A DNA stretch of 64,000 bases from Verrucomicrobiia bacterium (lineage in GTDB: Bacteria > Verrucomicrobiota > Verrucomicrobiia > JABWAM01). How positions within the stretch are numbered: position 1 is the first letter of the stretch; each line of letters starts with the position of its first letter. A program made the translations under genes and the position numbers. The DNA is taken from NCBI GenBank assembly GCA_028687435.1, contig JAQUAF010000001.1:1-64000 (forward strand). Reading direction: 5' to 3'. Shown here in pieces: positions 41,963-51,428 of the stretch. The notes below the pieces were generated by a model. It was not told where the DNA came from. It saw only the letters and a list, made by a program, of their open reading frames with translations, and did no database searches.

Positions 41963-43654
41963 ATGACACTAAAACCCGTCATTGCAGCGGTTGTTTTGAC
42001 CAGTTGGGGGGTATTTTTAGCTTCTGGACAAACCCCCGACGAGGACTTGTTCAACGCCATTCAAAAAAACGATCCGGCCAAGCTGCAGGAATCCCTGAAA
42101 AAAGGCGCGAATCCAAACGTCAAAGACAAGGAAGACAAGACAGCCCTCATGCAGGCAGCGGAAAAGGGCTTGCTAAATCTGGTCAAGACCCTTGTTGAAA
42201 ACAACGCCGACGTCCATCTTCAGGATTCACAAGGAAGGGATGCCCTGATGCTCAGCGCCGCCGGTGGCAACAAGGAAATCACCTCGTTGCTCATCAAAAA
42301 CGGCGCCAACCCCAACGCCAAGGACAAGCAAGGCCAGACGGCCCTCAGCCACGCCGTGACCAAACAACAACGAGCCATGGTCATCATGTTGGTAAGGACC
42401 AATGCCGACATCAATGAGGCGGATCATCAGGGGACCACCCCGCTTCATCTGGCTGCGGAAACGGGAGAAAATGAAACCGTAAACTTCCTGCTCGTCACTG
42501 GCGCAAAGGTGGATCAAAAAGACAAGCAGGGACAAACACCGCTCATGCATGCAGCCGAAAAAGGCCACGTGTCGGTGATACGCCATCTGCTGGCGGCCGG
42601 CGCAAATCTCAAAGAGAAAAACCATTATGGGTGGACAGCCAAAGACATGGCACGATCAGCCGGACTTGTTCTCACTGTTGAAATTTTGGTGGAGGAGGAA
42701 TTAAAACAAAAGACCGCCATCCAACACATGTTGGGAATCCTTGACGCCGGCAATTTCCGGGTCAACTGCGTCCTTTTACTGGCCGCCCTTTTTCTCGCCG
42801 GCTGGCTGCTGATGCGTCGCGCCGTGAAATGGAAACGGAAGAGAACTCACGAGGACTTGCACGTCGCCACGAAATCCAACAATCTGGAGGCGGTAAAGGT
42901 GCTGATCGCCCAAGGGGAACATGTGGACAGCCGGGATGAAAGCGGCTGGCCATCCCTGTCGTGGGCAGCGCGCCTGGGACACATTGAAATCGTGCGTTTC
43001 CTTTTATCCAAAGGCGCCAATCCCAATCTTAAAGGCACCCGAAGCCTGAGAACCCCCCTGATGCGCGCGGCGAATCATGGGCATCTGGAATGTGTCAAAA
43101 TTCTTTTAACCCATGGCGCCGATCCCAACGCGCAGGAAGACGATGGCAGGACCGCCCTGTTTCTGGCAGCAGAAGAAGGTCACACGGAAATCGTCCGGCT
43201 TCTCATTCAACACGGAGCCGGCATGAACGCCCATGATGTATTCGGCCAGAACTCCCTGATGCGCGCAGCGCTCTATGGACATGCCGGCATCGTCCAATTA
43301 TTGATGGATGCCGGGGCCAATCCGGATCTGACTGACCGTTTCCATTCCACCGCCCTGATGGGAGCGGCGGCCTCCGGCAACAGCCTTACCGTCAAAATTC
43401 TTCTGGAAAAAACAAGTTTGATTGATGCCGCCGATGATAATGGAAAAACCGCGCTCATGCTCGCTGCGGAACGGGGCCATGGAGGATCCGTTCTCCGTCT
43501 CCTCGCCCACCACGCAAATTTGAAATTCCACGACAAACACGGACACACCGCTCTGAGCCTGGCGGAAGACCGGGGGCACAAGGAAGTCGTGTCCATCCTC
43601 CTGGCCGCCGGCGCCGAGAGCGAATTTCATTTTCGCAACACCCAGGCTGCCTGA
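41963..43654 (+). CDS. membrane-spanning ankyrin-repeat protein
   Basis: This product of 563 aa has a signal-like N-terminus (MTLKPVIAAVVLTSWGVFLA, cleavage near SGQ). A first block of about seven ankyrin repeats follows (about 27-255; for example DKQGQTPLMHAAEKGHVSVI). One membrane helix lies at about 267-286 (VNCVLLLAALFLAGWLLMRR) followed by KWKRKR. A second block of about seven repeats fills 295-555. With a cleaved signal peptide, the first block would be periplasmic and the second cytoplasmic, because the basic cluster KWKRKR marks the inside. Two ankyrin arrays on opposite sides of one membrane is an unusual plan. Function unknown. Confidence 0.8.
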   Translation: MTLKPVIAAVVLTSWGVFLASGQTPDEDLFNAIQKNDPAKLQESLKKGANPNVKDKEDKTALMQAAEKGLLNLVKTLVENNADVHLQDSQGRDALMLSAAGGNKEITSLLIKNGANPNAKDKQGQTALSHAVTKQQRAMVIMLVRTNADINEADHQGTTPLHLAAETGENETVNFLLVTGAKVDQKDKQGQTPLMHAAEKGHVSVIRHLLAAGANLKEKNHYGWTAKDMARSAGLVLTVEILVEEELKQKTAIQHMLGILDAGNFRVNCVLLLAALFLAGWLLMRRAVKWKRKRTHEDLHVATKSNNLEAVKVLIAQGEHVDSRDESGWPSLSWAARLGHIEIVRFLLSKGANPNLKGTRSLRTPLMRAANHGHLECVKILLTHGADPNAQEDDGRTALFLAAEEGHTEIVRLLIQHGAGMNAHDVFGQNSLMRAALYGHAGIVQLLMDAGANPDLTDRFHSTALMGAAASGNSLTVKILLEKTSLIDAADDNGKTALMLAAERGHGGSVLRLLAHHANLKFHDKHGHTALSLAEDRGHKEVVSILLAAGAESEFHFRNTQAA

Positions 43655-43689
43655 AACAATTCAAAAGCGTCCACGTCCCTGCCTCGGGG

Positions 43690-44814
43690 TCAATTGCCAA
43701 AACAGTACATCTGTCCGTCAGTATTTCCCACCAGCAAACACCCTTGCGCGATGGCCGGCGACGCCTTGAATTGGCCGCCGGCCTTGAAACGCCAGGTCAA
43801 CTTTCCGGTTAAAACATTCACTGCCGCCAACGTGCCGTCCAGAATCGGCACAAAGACCCGGTCAACAGCCAGGACAGGCGATCCCTCCATTCCACCACCG
43901 CCACACCACCTCCAAAGCAACATTCCATCCGCCGGGCGCCATGCATAAACATTGCCGCTTTTCGACGCGCCCACCACCATCTGCGCATTTGCCGCCGGAC
44001 TTGCATAAAACCCCCCCTCTCCCGCTTGTTCGCTCTCCGCAAAAGTCCACACGGTCTTTCCATCCGCCAACCGGACTGCCTGCATCTCGCCACTCAATGC
44101 GGCGGCAAAAACCATTCCGCCGCTGGCAGCCGGCGTGGAGCCATAATTGGCATTTGACACGATCACAGCCCGCTGCCGTCCGGTTTTCAAATCCACCAAC
44201 CGCAGCCTGCCGTCGCACCCCGCAACCGCCACGGTCTCACCGCTCACACAAGGGGAACCATGGACTTGGGCATCCGTTTCGAGTTTCCAGCACAATCCGC
44301 CCCGCGCCGTTTCCAGCGCATACAAACAGCGATCATAGGAACCAAACAAAACCTTGCCGCCCGCCTTCGCTGCGGAGGAAATGATCTTGTCACCCGTCTT
44401 GAAACGCCAGATCTGTTTCCCTGTTTGCGCGTCCACCGCATGAAAAACCCCATTCTCATCCCCGACATAAACCACTCCATCCTCCACGCAAGGCGAGGCG
44501 CTCACCGGCGCCCCCGCCGCATAACGCCACCTGATCTCCCCGGCAGCCATGCTGCCCGACACCAGTTCTCCCCTGCCGGTTCCAACGTAAAACGTTCCTG
44601 AACTGATGGCCGCCGTTGATTCCACCGGCCCTCCCATCTCCCTCGACCATGACAATCGCGGTTGCGCCGCAAACCCGCCAGCCGCCTCACCCGACATGGC
44701 GGCATTGCCGCGAAAACAAGGCCACCCCCCATTTTCCCCGGCTGCCAGAAAACAGCACGCCACCAGCCCCGCCAATCCCGTCAACCCTGCCGGATGTTTC
44801 CGCAAAATGCTCAT
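43690..44814 (-). CDS. PQQ-like beta-propeller protein (BamB-like)
   Basis: This product of 374 aa has an N-terminal signal with a lipobox-like LVAC (Cys20). Repeats in a beta-propeller follow, with motifs such as WRYAAGAPVSASPCVEDGVVYVGDENG and LCWKLETDAQVHGSPCVSG. The W-x-x-x-x-x-G-x-x-x-S-P-x-x pattern is that of PQQ/BamB propellers. BamB is an outer-membrane lipoprotein of the barrel assembly machine, but a quinoprotein-like sensor or carbohydrate-binding role cannot be excluded. It has no PQQ-enzyme catalytic residues that I could identify. It is a single gene. Confidence 0.8.
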   Translation of the reverse strand: MSILRKHPAGLTGLAGLVACCFLAAGENGGWPCFRGNAAMSGEAAGGFAAQPRLSWSREMGGPVESTAAISSGTFYVGTGRGELVSGSMAAGEIRWRYAAGAPVSASPCVEDGVVYVGDENGVFHAVDAQTGKQIWRFKTGDKIISSAAKAGGKVLFGSYDRCLYALETARGGLCWKLETDAQVHGSPCVSGETVAVAGCDGRLRLVDLKTGRQRAVIVSNANYGSTPAASGGMVFAAALSGEMQAVRLADGKTVWTFAESEQAGEGGFYASPAANAQMVVGASKSGNVYAWRPADGMLLWRWCGGGGMEGSPVLAVDRVFVPILDGTLAAVNVLTGKLTWRFKAGGQFKASPAIAQGCLLVGNTDGQMYCFGN

Positions 44815-44910
44815 TTCCTCAACTCAAGCCATCCGCCAAACCAAGCGCAAGCGGGATTTCCCATCCAAAACATTTTCTTCGCGCATGGCAGGAAAAACGA
44901 CTCGCCGCAC

Positions 44911-46743
44911 CTATTCCGCCACAGCCAGTTCCCGCACGGTCAACTGAACCTTCCTCTCCCCCCGAAACTCGTTTATTCCCAATTCAAAGGCCACATCCAG
45001 GCGCTGCCCCATTTTGACATCCAGATTCCCATGTCCAAAGGCGATGGCCTCGACAACAACGCGATCCTGGCGCAGCCATAATTTCAGGTGCCGTCCTTCC
45101 ACGCCCAATCGCACGGGATCGCGGGACACCTCCACGGCTCTCGCCGCAAAAACCGGACGCCGGTTGCCAATCCCGCAGGGTTCCAGGCGCTCCAATTCCC
45201 GGGCCAAGGCCATGTCAGCCAGCGCCAATGAAAGCTCCGCGTCAATGCGCAACATCCGCCGGATCCGTTCCGGACCATGACATTTGAGGGAATGAATCTG
45301 CAACGCCTCATCCCACGCCGCAACCTTGTCCGCCTCCAGCGTGACTCCTGCCGCCATGGCATGCCCTCCGCCCTTGATCAAAAAGCTCCTGGTGGCGGAA
45401 ATTGCCTCCGCAAGATCAAATCCCTCCATGCTTCGTCCGCTGCCCTTGGCCTTTCCCTCGTCATCCAACGACAGCACAAAAGCCGGCAGATCAAATTCCT
45501 GCACCAATCGCGCGGCGACAATCCCCACCACCCCTTCGTGCCAGCCGGAACGGGCCACCACCAGCACCCGTCGCGCTCCGTCACCCGCCAGCGGCATGGC
45601 TGCTTCACGGGCTTCCTTCAACACCCGGGCTTCCTCATCCCGCCTCTGCTGGTTCATCCGGTCAAGAGTCATGGCCTGCCGCCGGGCAGCCCCGAGATCA
45701 TCATTTTGAAGCAAATCCAGGGCCAGTCGCGCCGTCTCCAGACGTCCCGCAGCGTTCAAACGCGGTCCCAATTTAAAACCACAATCAAAAACACCGGGTG
45801 TTCCCGCCACCTTTGCGACATCCATCAACGCACGCAACCCCACCCAGCGGGTTTTCCCCATCATCTTCAAGCCGTGGCGCGTCAGCAACCGGTTTTCGCC
45901 TGTCAAGGGCGCCATGTCCACAACCGTCGCCAGAGCGGTCAGATCAAGGTACTGTTTCAAATCCACTTGTAATGCAACGGTTTCCCATGCGCCGCCAGCC
46001 GGCGCCAGGGCTCCGGCCCGGATCATCTTGAGAAGCGCATGGGCAAATTTGAAAACCAGCCCCGCCGCGCAATACTCCGTTCCATTTCCATCCGGTGAGA
46101 ACTGTTTGCAATTCACCAATGCCAGCGGACGGGCGGGCTGGGCGGGCTCATGGTGATCCAACACCACCACATCAGTCCCCCCCGCCTGCAGCAATGCAAT
46201 CTCATCCCGGGAATTGGTGCCGCAATCCAACGCCACCAAGACATCCGGACATCCTTCCTCCAGACAACGCCTCACGCCAGCCATGGTCAATCCATATCCC
46301 TCCTCAAAACGATCCGGCAAAAAAACGGCGACCCGGGAATGAGGTTCCCCGGTTTTGGCGGCGGCCAGCGTCATCAGAATCTTCCTCAAGACCACCGCGG
46401 ATGTCACCCCATCCACATCATAATCCGCATACAGGACAAGGGGTTTTCCCTCCGCCAAAGCGCGCAAAACCCGCTCAACCGCAGTCTTCATTCCCGGCAC
46501 TTCCAGGGGATCGCCCAAGCCATCCAGCCGGCACTTTAAAAAAACACCGGCTTTTTCCGGTGTTTGAATTCCCCGGTTGACCAAAACCCGCGCCAGCACC
46601 GGCGAAATCCCCAACGCCGAAGTCATGCCTGCCGCCGCATCTTCATTCCCCGCCTCGACCAGCCATTGCGTCCGTTTTGACGGCAACTTGCCGCCGGGCG
46701 CCGCCTCCCCTCCCTCGTTTGATTGCTTTGCGTTATTCGCCAT
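44911..46743 (-). CDS. recJ: single-stranded-DNA-specific exonuclease RecJ
   Basis: This 610 aa 5'-3' exonuclease acts in recombination and repair. The DHH phosphoesterase motifs are LYADYDVDGVTSA and VVLDHHEPAQPA. The DHHA1 motif is GGGHAMAAG. A C-terminal OB-like region ends the chain (KLWLRQDRVVVEAIAFGHG). Its start overlaps the end of the GGDEF-EAL gene by 11 nt, so it is the last gene of the SH3-folD-epimerase-GGDEF operon. That is an odd neighbourhood for recJ. Confidence 0.95.
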   Translation of the reverse strand: MANNAKQSNEGGEAAPGGKLPSKRTQWLVEAGNEDAAAGMTSALGISPVLARVLVNRGIQTPEKAGVFLKCRLDGLGDPLEVPGMKTAVERVLRALAEGKPLVLYADYDVDGVTSAVVLRKILMTLAAAKTGEPHSRVAVFLPDRFEEGYGLTMAGVRRCLEEGCPDVLVALDCGTNSRDEIALLQAGGTDVVVLDHHEPAQPARPLALVNCKQFSPDGNGTEYCAAGLVFKFAHALLKMIRAGALAPAGGAWETVALQVDLKQYLDLTALATVVDMAPLTGENRLLTRHGLKMMGKTRWVGLRALMDVAKVAGTPGVFDCGFKLGPRLNAAGRLETARLALDLLQNDDLGAARRQAMTLDRMNQQRRDEEARVLKEAREAAMPLAGDGARRVLVVARSGWHEGVVGIVAARLVQEFDLPAFVLSLDDEGKAKGSGRSMEGFDLAEAISATRSFLIKGGGHAMAAGVTLEADKVAAWDEALQIHSLKCHGPERIRRMLRIDAELSLALADMALARELERLEPCGIGNRRPVFAARAVEVSRDPVRLGVEGRHLKLWLRQDRVVVEAIAFGHGNLDVKMGQRLDVAFELGINEFRGERKVQLTVRELAVAE

Positions 46744-48886
46744 TCGCCATCATGCCCCCCATGCAAACCGCAAGGCTCCGCCTGCCAGGCCGCCCAAGAT
46801 AATTTCCCTGCGCGTAATCAATGCCCAATTCTCTGACAAGCGCCAGGGTTTTGGCGTCCCGCACGTACTCCGCCACACACTTGATCTTCAAAAAACGCGC
46901 CATTTCAGCCGTTGCCCGGATGAAAATGCGATCCAATTCGTCATTCTGCAGGTTGGCCATGAATTCCGCCCCGAATTTGACGAGATCAATCGACAAGCGC
47001 CTCATGTATCCCATGGACGAAAAACCGGACCCTATGTCATCGAGCGCAAAACGATATCCCTTCTGCTTTAATTCCTTGATCAGATTTTGGGCCAAAAAAA
47101 GATTGGAGATGGCCTCGGTTTCAGTAATCTCAATGATCACCCGGCGGGGATCCACCCGGGACACCTGGAACGTCTCCCACAAAAAGGCGCTCAACCCGGG
47201 ATCGCCAAGGGACTGGGCGAAAAGATTGATCGACAGGGACAGGGTGGGATCGGCCGCCAGATGTTTGAGCGATTCCCTCACCACATAACGATCCAAATCC
47301 CCCGTCAATCCGCCCCTGCGCACAGCCTCCATGAAAACCGACGGCAACAGGCATTCACCGCCCGGTCCGTTCATGCGAACCAGAACTTCATAGCAGACAA
47401 TCTGGTTGGAGGCCAGTTCCACGATCGGTTGGAACCAAAGTTCCAAACGCCCCAGACGCATGGCTTCCTTGATCCTGGCGATCCACTCGGCATCCTGCCT
47501 CAACTGCATGAGTTCCGCCTCGTCCATGGAATGAGTCGCCAGCCGGTTTCTCCCGCGCGTCTTGGCCTGGTAACACGCGGCATCCGCGCGAGACATAATC
47601 TGTTCCTCAGTCAGGGTTCCATCCACCGGCATCAACCCCATGGAAGCCCCGACCCGGAATATTCGTTCCCCCTCTTGAAAAGTGAGTTTTTCCACTTCCG
47701 CAAGGATCCGCTGTCCAATCATCTCGGCATCCACCATGCTGCTTCCCTTCAGGAGCGCCACAAATTCATCGCCGCCAAACCTTGCCACCACATCGTTTTT
47801 TCGAACCGCCTCCCTCAACACCTGCGCCACCTGCGTCAACAACCGGTCGCCTGCGGCGTGCCCCAAAGTGTCGTTGATGATCTTGAAATGATCCATATCC
47901 AGGTAAATCAACGACGAACACTTCCCTTCCCGCGCCTCCGCCACAACATGCCTCATTTCCCGCGCCAGGGCATTCCGGTTGGCCAGATGGGTCAGCGGAT
48001 CGTGCATGGCAAGAAAAACCAGGCGTTCCTCCTGCCGCCGCCGCTCCGAAATATCCACCACCGAACAAAGCACAAAGGAATCGCCATGCAATTTCATGGG
48101 CGTCAACCCCACCTCCAGGGGCAACTGTTTTCCGTTTTTCGTCAAACCAAACATCTCACGTCCCACCCCCATCGACCGCGGCGCCTGGTCGGTCATGTAT
48201 TCCTTCCTCAACCTTGCATGGTCGGACCGCAAACTTTGAGGCAGAAGAATGTCCACAGGACACCCGATCAGTTCCTCACGGCAATAACCAAACATCCGTT
48301 CCACCGGCACATTCAACATCTCAATGGCGCCGGCGGAATCCACCATCAACAACCCGGTCGGGCTGGATTCAAAAATCAGCTCAAACCTCTCCTCGCTGGC
48401 CTGCAGGGCGATCTGAGCCCTTTTCTCCTTGGTAATATCGTACGCGATATGCACATAGCCGTCCGGCTTGCTTCCCCGCCCCAGCAGGGCCGTGATGGAA
48501 AGGCGCACAGGAAAACGCCCGCCGTCCTTTCGCACGTAAATCCATTCCCTTTCGTCAGGAATGCCCCGCCGCGCGTTGGCCACCAGCACGTCAAACCCCG
48601 GCTCAATGATCTCCTCGTTTTCCACGATCAAATGCCAGGTGCGCACCTGCACATCATCCGGATCATGAATAATCTCTATGGATTCCCGGTCAACCACCTC
48701 CTCCGCCCGGTATCCCAACAGCCGCTCGGCCGCCATATTGAAACTGCGGATAATCCCCTTCTCATCCGTGGCAATGATGCTGTAGTTTGCGCCATCCAGA
48801 ATGGCCTTCTCCAACTGGCCGCTCACCGCCCCCCCGCCAGCGTCTGCACCCCGCGCCGTTTTTGTCTTTTGAGAGGCGCCGGCCAT
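46733..48886 (-). CDS. PAS-PAS-GGDEF-EAL cyclic-di-GMP enzyme
   Basis: This product of 717 aa has two PAS domains (about 25-145 and 155-275), a GGDEF domain with intact ARFGGDEFVALL, and an EAL domain. In the EAL domain the first motif reads YEVLVRM instead of EALVRM, but the ITETEA, NLFAQSLG, DDIGSGFSSMGY and VKFGAEFM blocks look complete. It may both make and break cyclic-di-GMP, or one half may be silent. No membrane helix is present, so the PAS domains probably sense a soluble or redox cue. The start at 48886 overlaps the epimerase stop (TGATG); 48904 is an alternative. Confidence 0.93.
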   Translation of the reverse strand: MAGASQKTKTARGADAGGGAVSGQLEKAILDGANYSIIATDEKGIIRSFNMAAERLLGYRAEEVVDRESIEIIHDPDDVQVRTWHLIVENEEIIEPGFDVLVANARRGIPDEREWIYVRKDGGRFPVRLSITALLGRGSKPDGYVHIAYDITKEKRAQIALQASEERFELIFESSPTGLLMVDSAGAIEMLNVPVERMFGYCREELIGCPVDILLPQSLRSDHARLRKEYMTDQAPRSMGVGREMFGLTKNGKQLPLEVGLTPMKLHGDSFVLCSVVDISERRRQEERLVFLAMHDPLTHLANRNALAREMRHVVAEAREGKCSSLIYLDMDHFKIINDTLGHAAGDRLLTQVAQVLREAVRKNDVVARFGGDEFVALLKGSSMVDAEMIGQRILAEVEKLTFQEGERIFRVGASMGLMPVDGTLTEEQIMSRADAACYQAKTRGRNRLATHSMDEAELMQLRQDAEWIARIKEAMRLGRLELWFQPIVELASNQIVCYEVLVRMNGPGGECLLPSVFMEAVRRGGLTGDLDRYVVRESLKHLAADPTLSLSINLFAQSLGDPGLSAFLWETFQVSRVDPRRVIIEITETEAISNLFLAQNLIKELKQKGYRFALDDIGSGFSSMGYMRRLSIDLVKFGAEFMANLQNDELDRIFIRATAEMARFLKIKCVAEYVRDAKTLALVRELGIDYAQGNYLGRPGRRSLAVCMGGMMANGE

Positions 48887-50004
48887 CACTCCTCCGAAAT
48901 GCATTCTTCATGCCATGCCACGGTTTCCGCCAGTCCCTGGCGCAAATTATGGGTCGGGATGTACCCCAAAGCCCGCTCAGCCCGCACAATGCTGGCGCAG
49001 GAATCACAGACCTCCCCCCGCAGGGCCGGACGGCAGGATGGCGGCGCAATAATCCGGTCCGGCTGCCGGCTGAGAAACAAATCCTTCAACATCTCAAAAA
49101 GTCCGAGCAAATCGATGCGTTGTCCCAAGGCCACATTGAAACAGGCCGCCGGCGCGCCGGCGCATCCCCCGCCGCCGCCCGGCTTCCGACATCGGGAATC
49201 CGTCACTTCCCCGGCCTGGCGCAGACAGGTTTCGTAATCAACCGTGGCCGCCAGCAAATTGGCCTCCACCACATTGGTGACAAAACAGAAATCGCGGGTC
49301 TGTTTTCCATCTCCGTTCACCCACACGGTCCCGCCGCGCATCATCGCGTCAATCCATTTTGGAATGACCGCCGCATACGCGCCGGCTGGATCCTGCCGCG
49401 GCCCATAGACATTGAAGTAACGCAATCCCACCGAGGGCAATCCGTAAAGCCGGTGAAAAAGGCCGGCATTCAACTCATTGACGCACTTGCCAAGCGCATA
49501 AGGCGAAAGACAACGTCCGACTCTTTCCTCCACGCACGGCAAATCCTCGCAATCCCCGTAAACCGCGCTGCTGCTGGCATAAACCACCCTCCGCACCCGC
49601 GCCTCCCGGGCGGCAATCAGCATGTTCAGATGCCCGGTTACATTGTCATCATGCGTGCGCCGGGGGTTTTCGATGGACAAAGGCACCGAACACAATGCCG
49701 CATGGTGCAAGACGTAATCCACTCCCGGACGGCACACCTCCCGGCAGGTGGTCAGGCAGGTGACATCCCCTTCCACCAGCTGAAAACGCCGCCATGCCTC
49801 CGGGCCCGTCTTTTTTTCAACATCCCGCAGGTTCACCCGTTTTCCAGCGCTGAAATTATCCAGCCCCACCACCCGTTGTCCCAACAACAGAAGCGTCTCA
49901 ACCAGATGAGACCCAATAAAACCTGCAGCGCCGGTCACCAGCCATGTGGCGGAATGGTCCGCCAGAATCTTTCGCAATTTCTCATCAGCAAGGCTCATGA
50001 TCAA
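48886..50004 (-). CDS. NAD-dependent nucleotide-sugar epimerase/dehydratase (SDR)
   Basis: This product of 372 aa has a Rossmann SDR fold with WLVTGAAGFIGSHLVETL and the catalytic SPYALGK (YxxxK). Other family blocks are HHAALCSVPLSIENP, SSSAVYGD and RYFNVYGPRQDP. It is closest to UDP-hexose/N-acetylhexosamine 4-epimerases (WbpP/GalE type) in extended form. It supplies a sugar nucleotide for polysaccharide synthesis. It follows folD by 3 nt and shares one base with the GGDEF-EAL gene. Confidence 0.9.
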   Translation of the reverse strand: MIMSLADEKLRKILADHSATWLVTGAAGFIGSHLVETLLLLGQRVVGLDNFSAGKRVNLRDVEKKTGPEAWRRFQLVEGDVTCLTTCREVCRPGVDYVLHHAALCSVPLSIENPRRTHDDNVTGHLNMLIAAREARVRRVVYASSSAVYGDCEDLPCVEERVGRCLSPYALGKCVNELNAGLFHRLYGLPSVGLRYFNVYGPRQDPAGAYAAVIPKWIDAMMRGGTVWVNGDGKQTRDFCFVTNVVEANLLAATVDYETCLRQAGEVTDSRCRKPGGGGGCAGAPAACFNVALGQRIDLLGLFEMLKDLFLSRQPDRIIAPPSCRPALRGEVCDSCASIVRAERALGYIPTHNLRQGLAETVAWHEECISEE

Positions 50005-50007
50005 TGA

Positions 50008-50901
50008 TCATCCTTTCCCCATCTGCAGGCAGGCTGCCTTGAGCGTGTTGACCATCAACATGGCAATGGTCATGGGTCCCACTCCACCGGGCACCGGCGT
50101 GATGGCTGCCGCCTTTTGAACCACCGCGCCAAAATCCACATCCCCCTCCAAATGATGCCCCGCCTTTTTGGATGGGTCGGGGATGCGGTTGATTCCCACA
50201 TCAATGACCACCGCCCCTTCCCTGACCATCTCCGCGGTGACAAACCGCGCTTTTCCGATTGCTGCTATGAGGATGTCCGCCTGCCGGGTGACTTCCGCCA
50301 GATTCCGGGTCCGCGAATGACACACCGTAACCGTGGCATCGGCCTGTCCTCCTTTGTTCAACAGCAACAAAGCCAGGGGTTTGCCAACCAGCCGGCTCCG
50401 CCCCAAAACCACCACCCGGCGCCCTGCGATCTCAATGCCGCTGCGGACAAGAATCTGCTGCACTCCGGCGGGCGTGCAGGCGGCAAAACCCGTGGCATTG
50501 TCCGCAACCAGCTTGCCCAAATTGGCCGGATGAATCCCATCCACATCCTTCATCGGATCAATCGCCTCAAAAACCGCATCTTCACGAATGGACGGCGCCA
50601 TGGGCGATTGAACCAGGATGCCATGAATGGTCTTCTGCTGGTTCAGGCTGCCCACCAGTTCCAGAACCTGTTCCTCGGGAATGTCCGCAGGCAGCACAAA
50701 TGTCTGGGATTGAATGCCAAGACGCTCGCACATTTTCGCCTTGGCGCCCACATAAACAATGGATGCCGGATCGTCTCCCACCCGCACAAATGCCAGTCCC
50801 GGTGGCAATCCATGTTTTTCGCGAAAAACCTTCACCCCATCCTGGCATTCCGCCAGAACCTGTTCCGCAATCAGCTTGCCGTCCAAAATCCTTGCGCTCA
50901 T
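50008..50901 (-). CDS. folD: bifunctional methylene-THF dehydrogenase / cyclohydrolase
   Basis: This 297 aa enzyme interconverts 5,10-methylene-THF and 10-formyl-THF. It has YVGAKAK (Tyr50, Lys54), VDGIHPANLG, GRSRLVGKPLALLLL and PVPGGVGPMTIAML, all intact. The real start is 50901 (MSARILDGK) with GGAG upstream; a longer reading to 51192 lies in another gene and is rejected. The start overlaps the stop of the SH3 gene by 4 nt. Confidence 0.96.
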   Translation of the reverse strand: MSARILDGKLIAEQVLAECQDGVKVFREKHGLPPGLAFVRVGDDPASIVYVGAKAKMCERLGIQSQTFVLPADIPEEQVLELVGSLNQQKTIHGILVQSPMAPSIREDAVFEAIDPMKDVDGIHPANLGKLVADNATGFAACTPAGVQQILVRSGIEIAGRRVVVLGRSRLVGKPLALLLLNKGGQADATVTVCHSRTRNLAEVTRQADILIAAIGKARFVTAEMVREGAVVIDVGINRIPDPSKKAGHHLEGDVDFGAVVQKAAAITPVPGGVGPMTIAMLMVNTLKAACLQMGKG

Positions 50902-51428
50902 GGCTTCTCCGCCAATGGTGCGGCAACCACCGCCTTGTCTGATTTGCCGACAAACCGTCCGGCCACCCAGCCGGAAGCCTTGCGGGAAGGCGCCACCCCC
51001 GCCCATTCCACTGCATTGGTGCGCACGGTCACTTCCTCCTCTTTGTCCAGCAAACACAACGGAGGCCAGGCCAGACCGGGGCCGGCCCTCCCGTTCACCC
51101 GTTTCCGGGTCACTTGCCGCCCATTCACATCCGTCAAAAACTCCGTTTGAATCCACACCATGGCCTGTTCGGGAAGCACAATCCTCACCCATTCCTCGGC
51201 ATTGGTGCTGCCCCCCCCATCTGCGGTTGAACTCCGCCGCTCCAAAATCTCAACAAGGTCATCCTTCCTCAACTGACAGCAAATCTCAGCCGTCCCCAAG
51301 GGACGGGCGCGGACATTGACCCGGTCCCCCAGCATCACACCCAATTCAATCTCCTCCGCAAGAACCCACCATCCGCCGGCTCCAGCCATCAACAACCCCG
51401 CCCACAACCAAGCGCTTTTCTTTTTCAT
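50898..51428 (-). CDS. secreted bacterial SH3-domain protein
   Basis: This product of 176 aa has a signal peptide or N-terminal anchor (MKKKSAWLWAGLLMAGAGGW). Two SH3b-like units follow: about 30-100 (GDRVNVRARPLGTAEICCQL, VEILER) and 105-165 (VNGRAGPGLAWPPL, GWVAGRFVG). SH3b domains bind cell-wall peptides or other envelope polymers. The gene is the first of the folD operon, coupled by ATGA, with no metabolic link to it. There is no clear promoter in front of it. Confidence 0.82.
   Translation of the reverse strand: MKKKSAWLWAGLLMAGAGGWWVLAEEIELGVMLGDRVNVRARPLGTAEICCQLRKDDLVEILERRSSTADGGGSTNAEEWVRIVLPEQAMVWIQTEFLTDVNGRQVTRKRVNGRAGPGLAWPPLCLLDKEEEVTVRTNAVEWAGVAPSRKASGWVAGRFVGKSDKAVVAAPLAEKP

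Noticed and set aside
42050..43620. regular repeats suggestive of a CRISPR array
   Set aside because: These are the ankyrin repeat codons. Spacing of about 99 nt and the open reading frame explain them.
47087..49237. 716-codon open frame opposite the GGDEF-EAL and epimerase genes
   Set aside because: Antisense shadow spanning two real genes with intact motifs, rich in Pro/His/Arg.
50902..51192. long N-terminal extension of FolD
   Set aside because: It lies within the SH3 gene in another frame and has no similarity to FolD. The start at 50901 matches the family.
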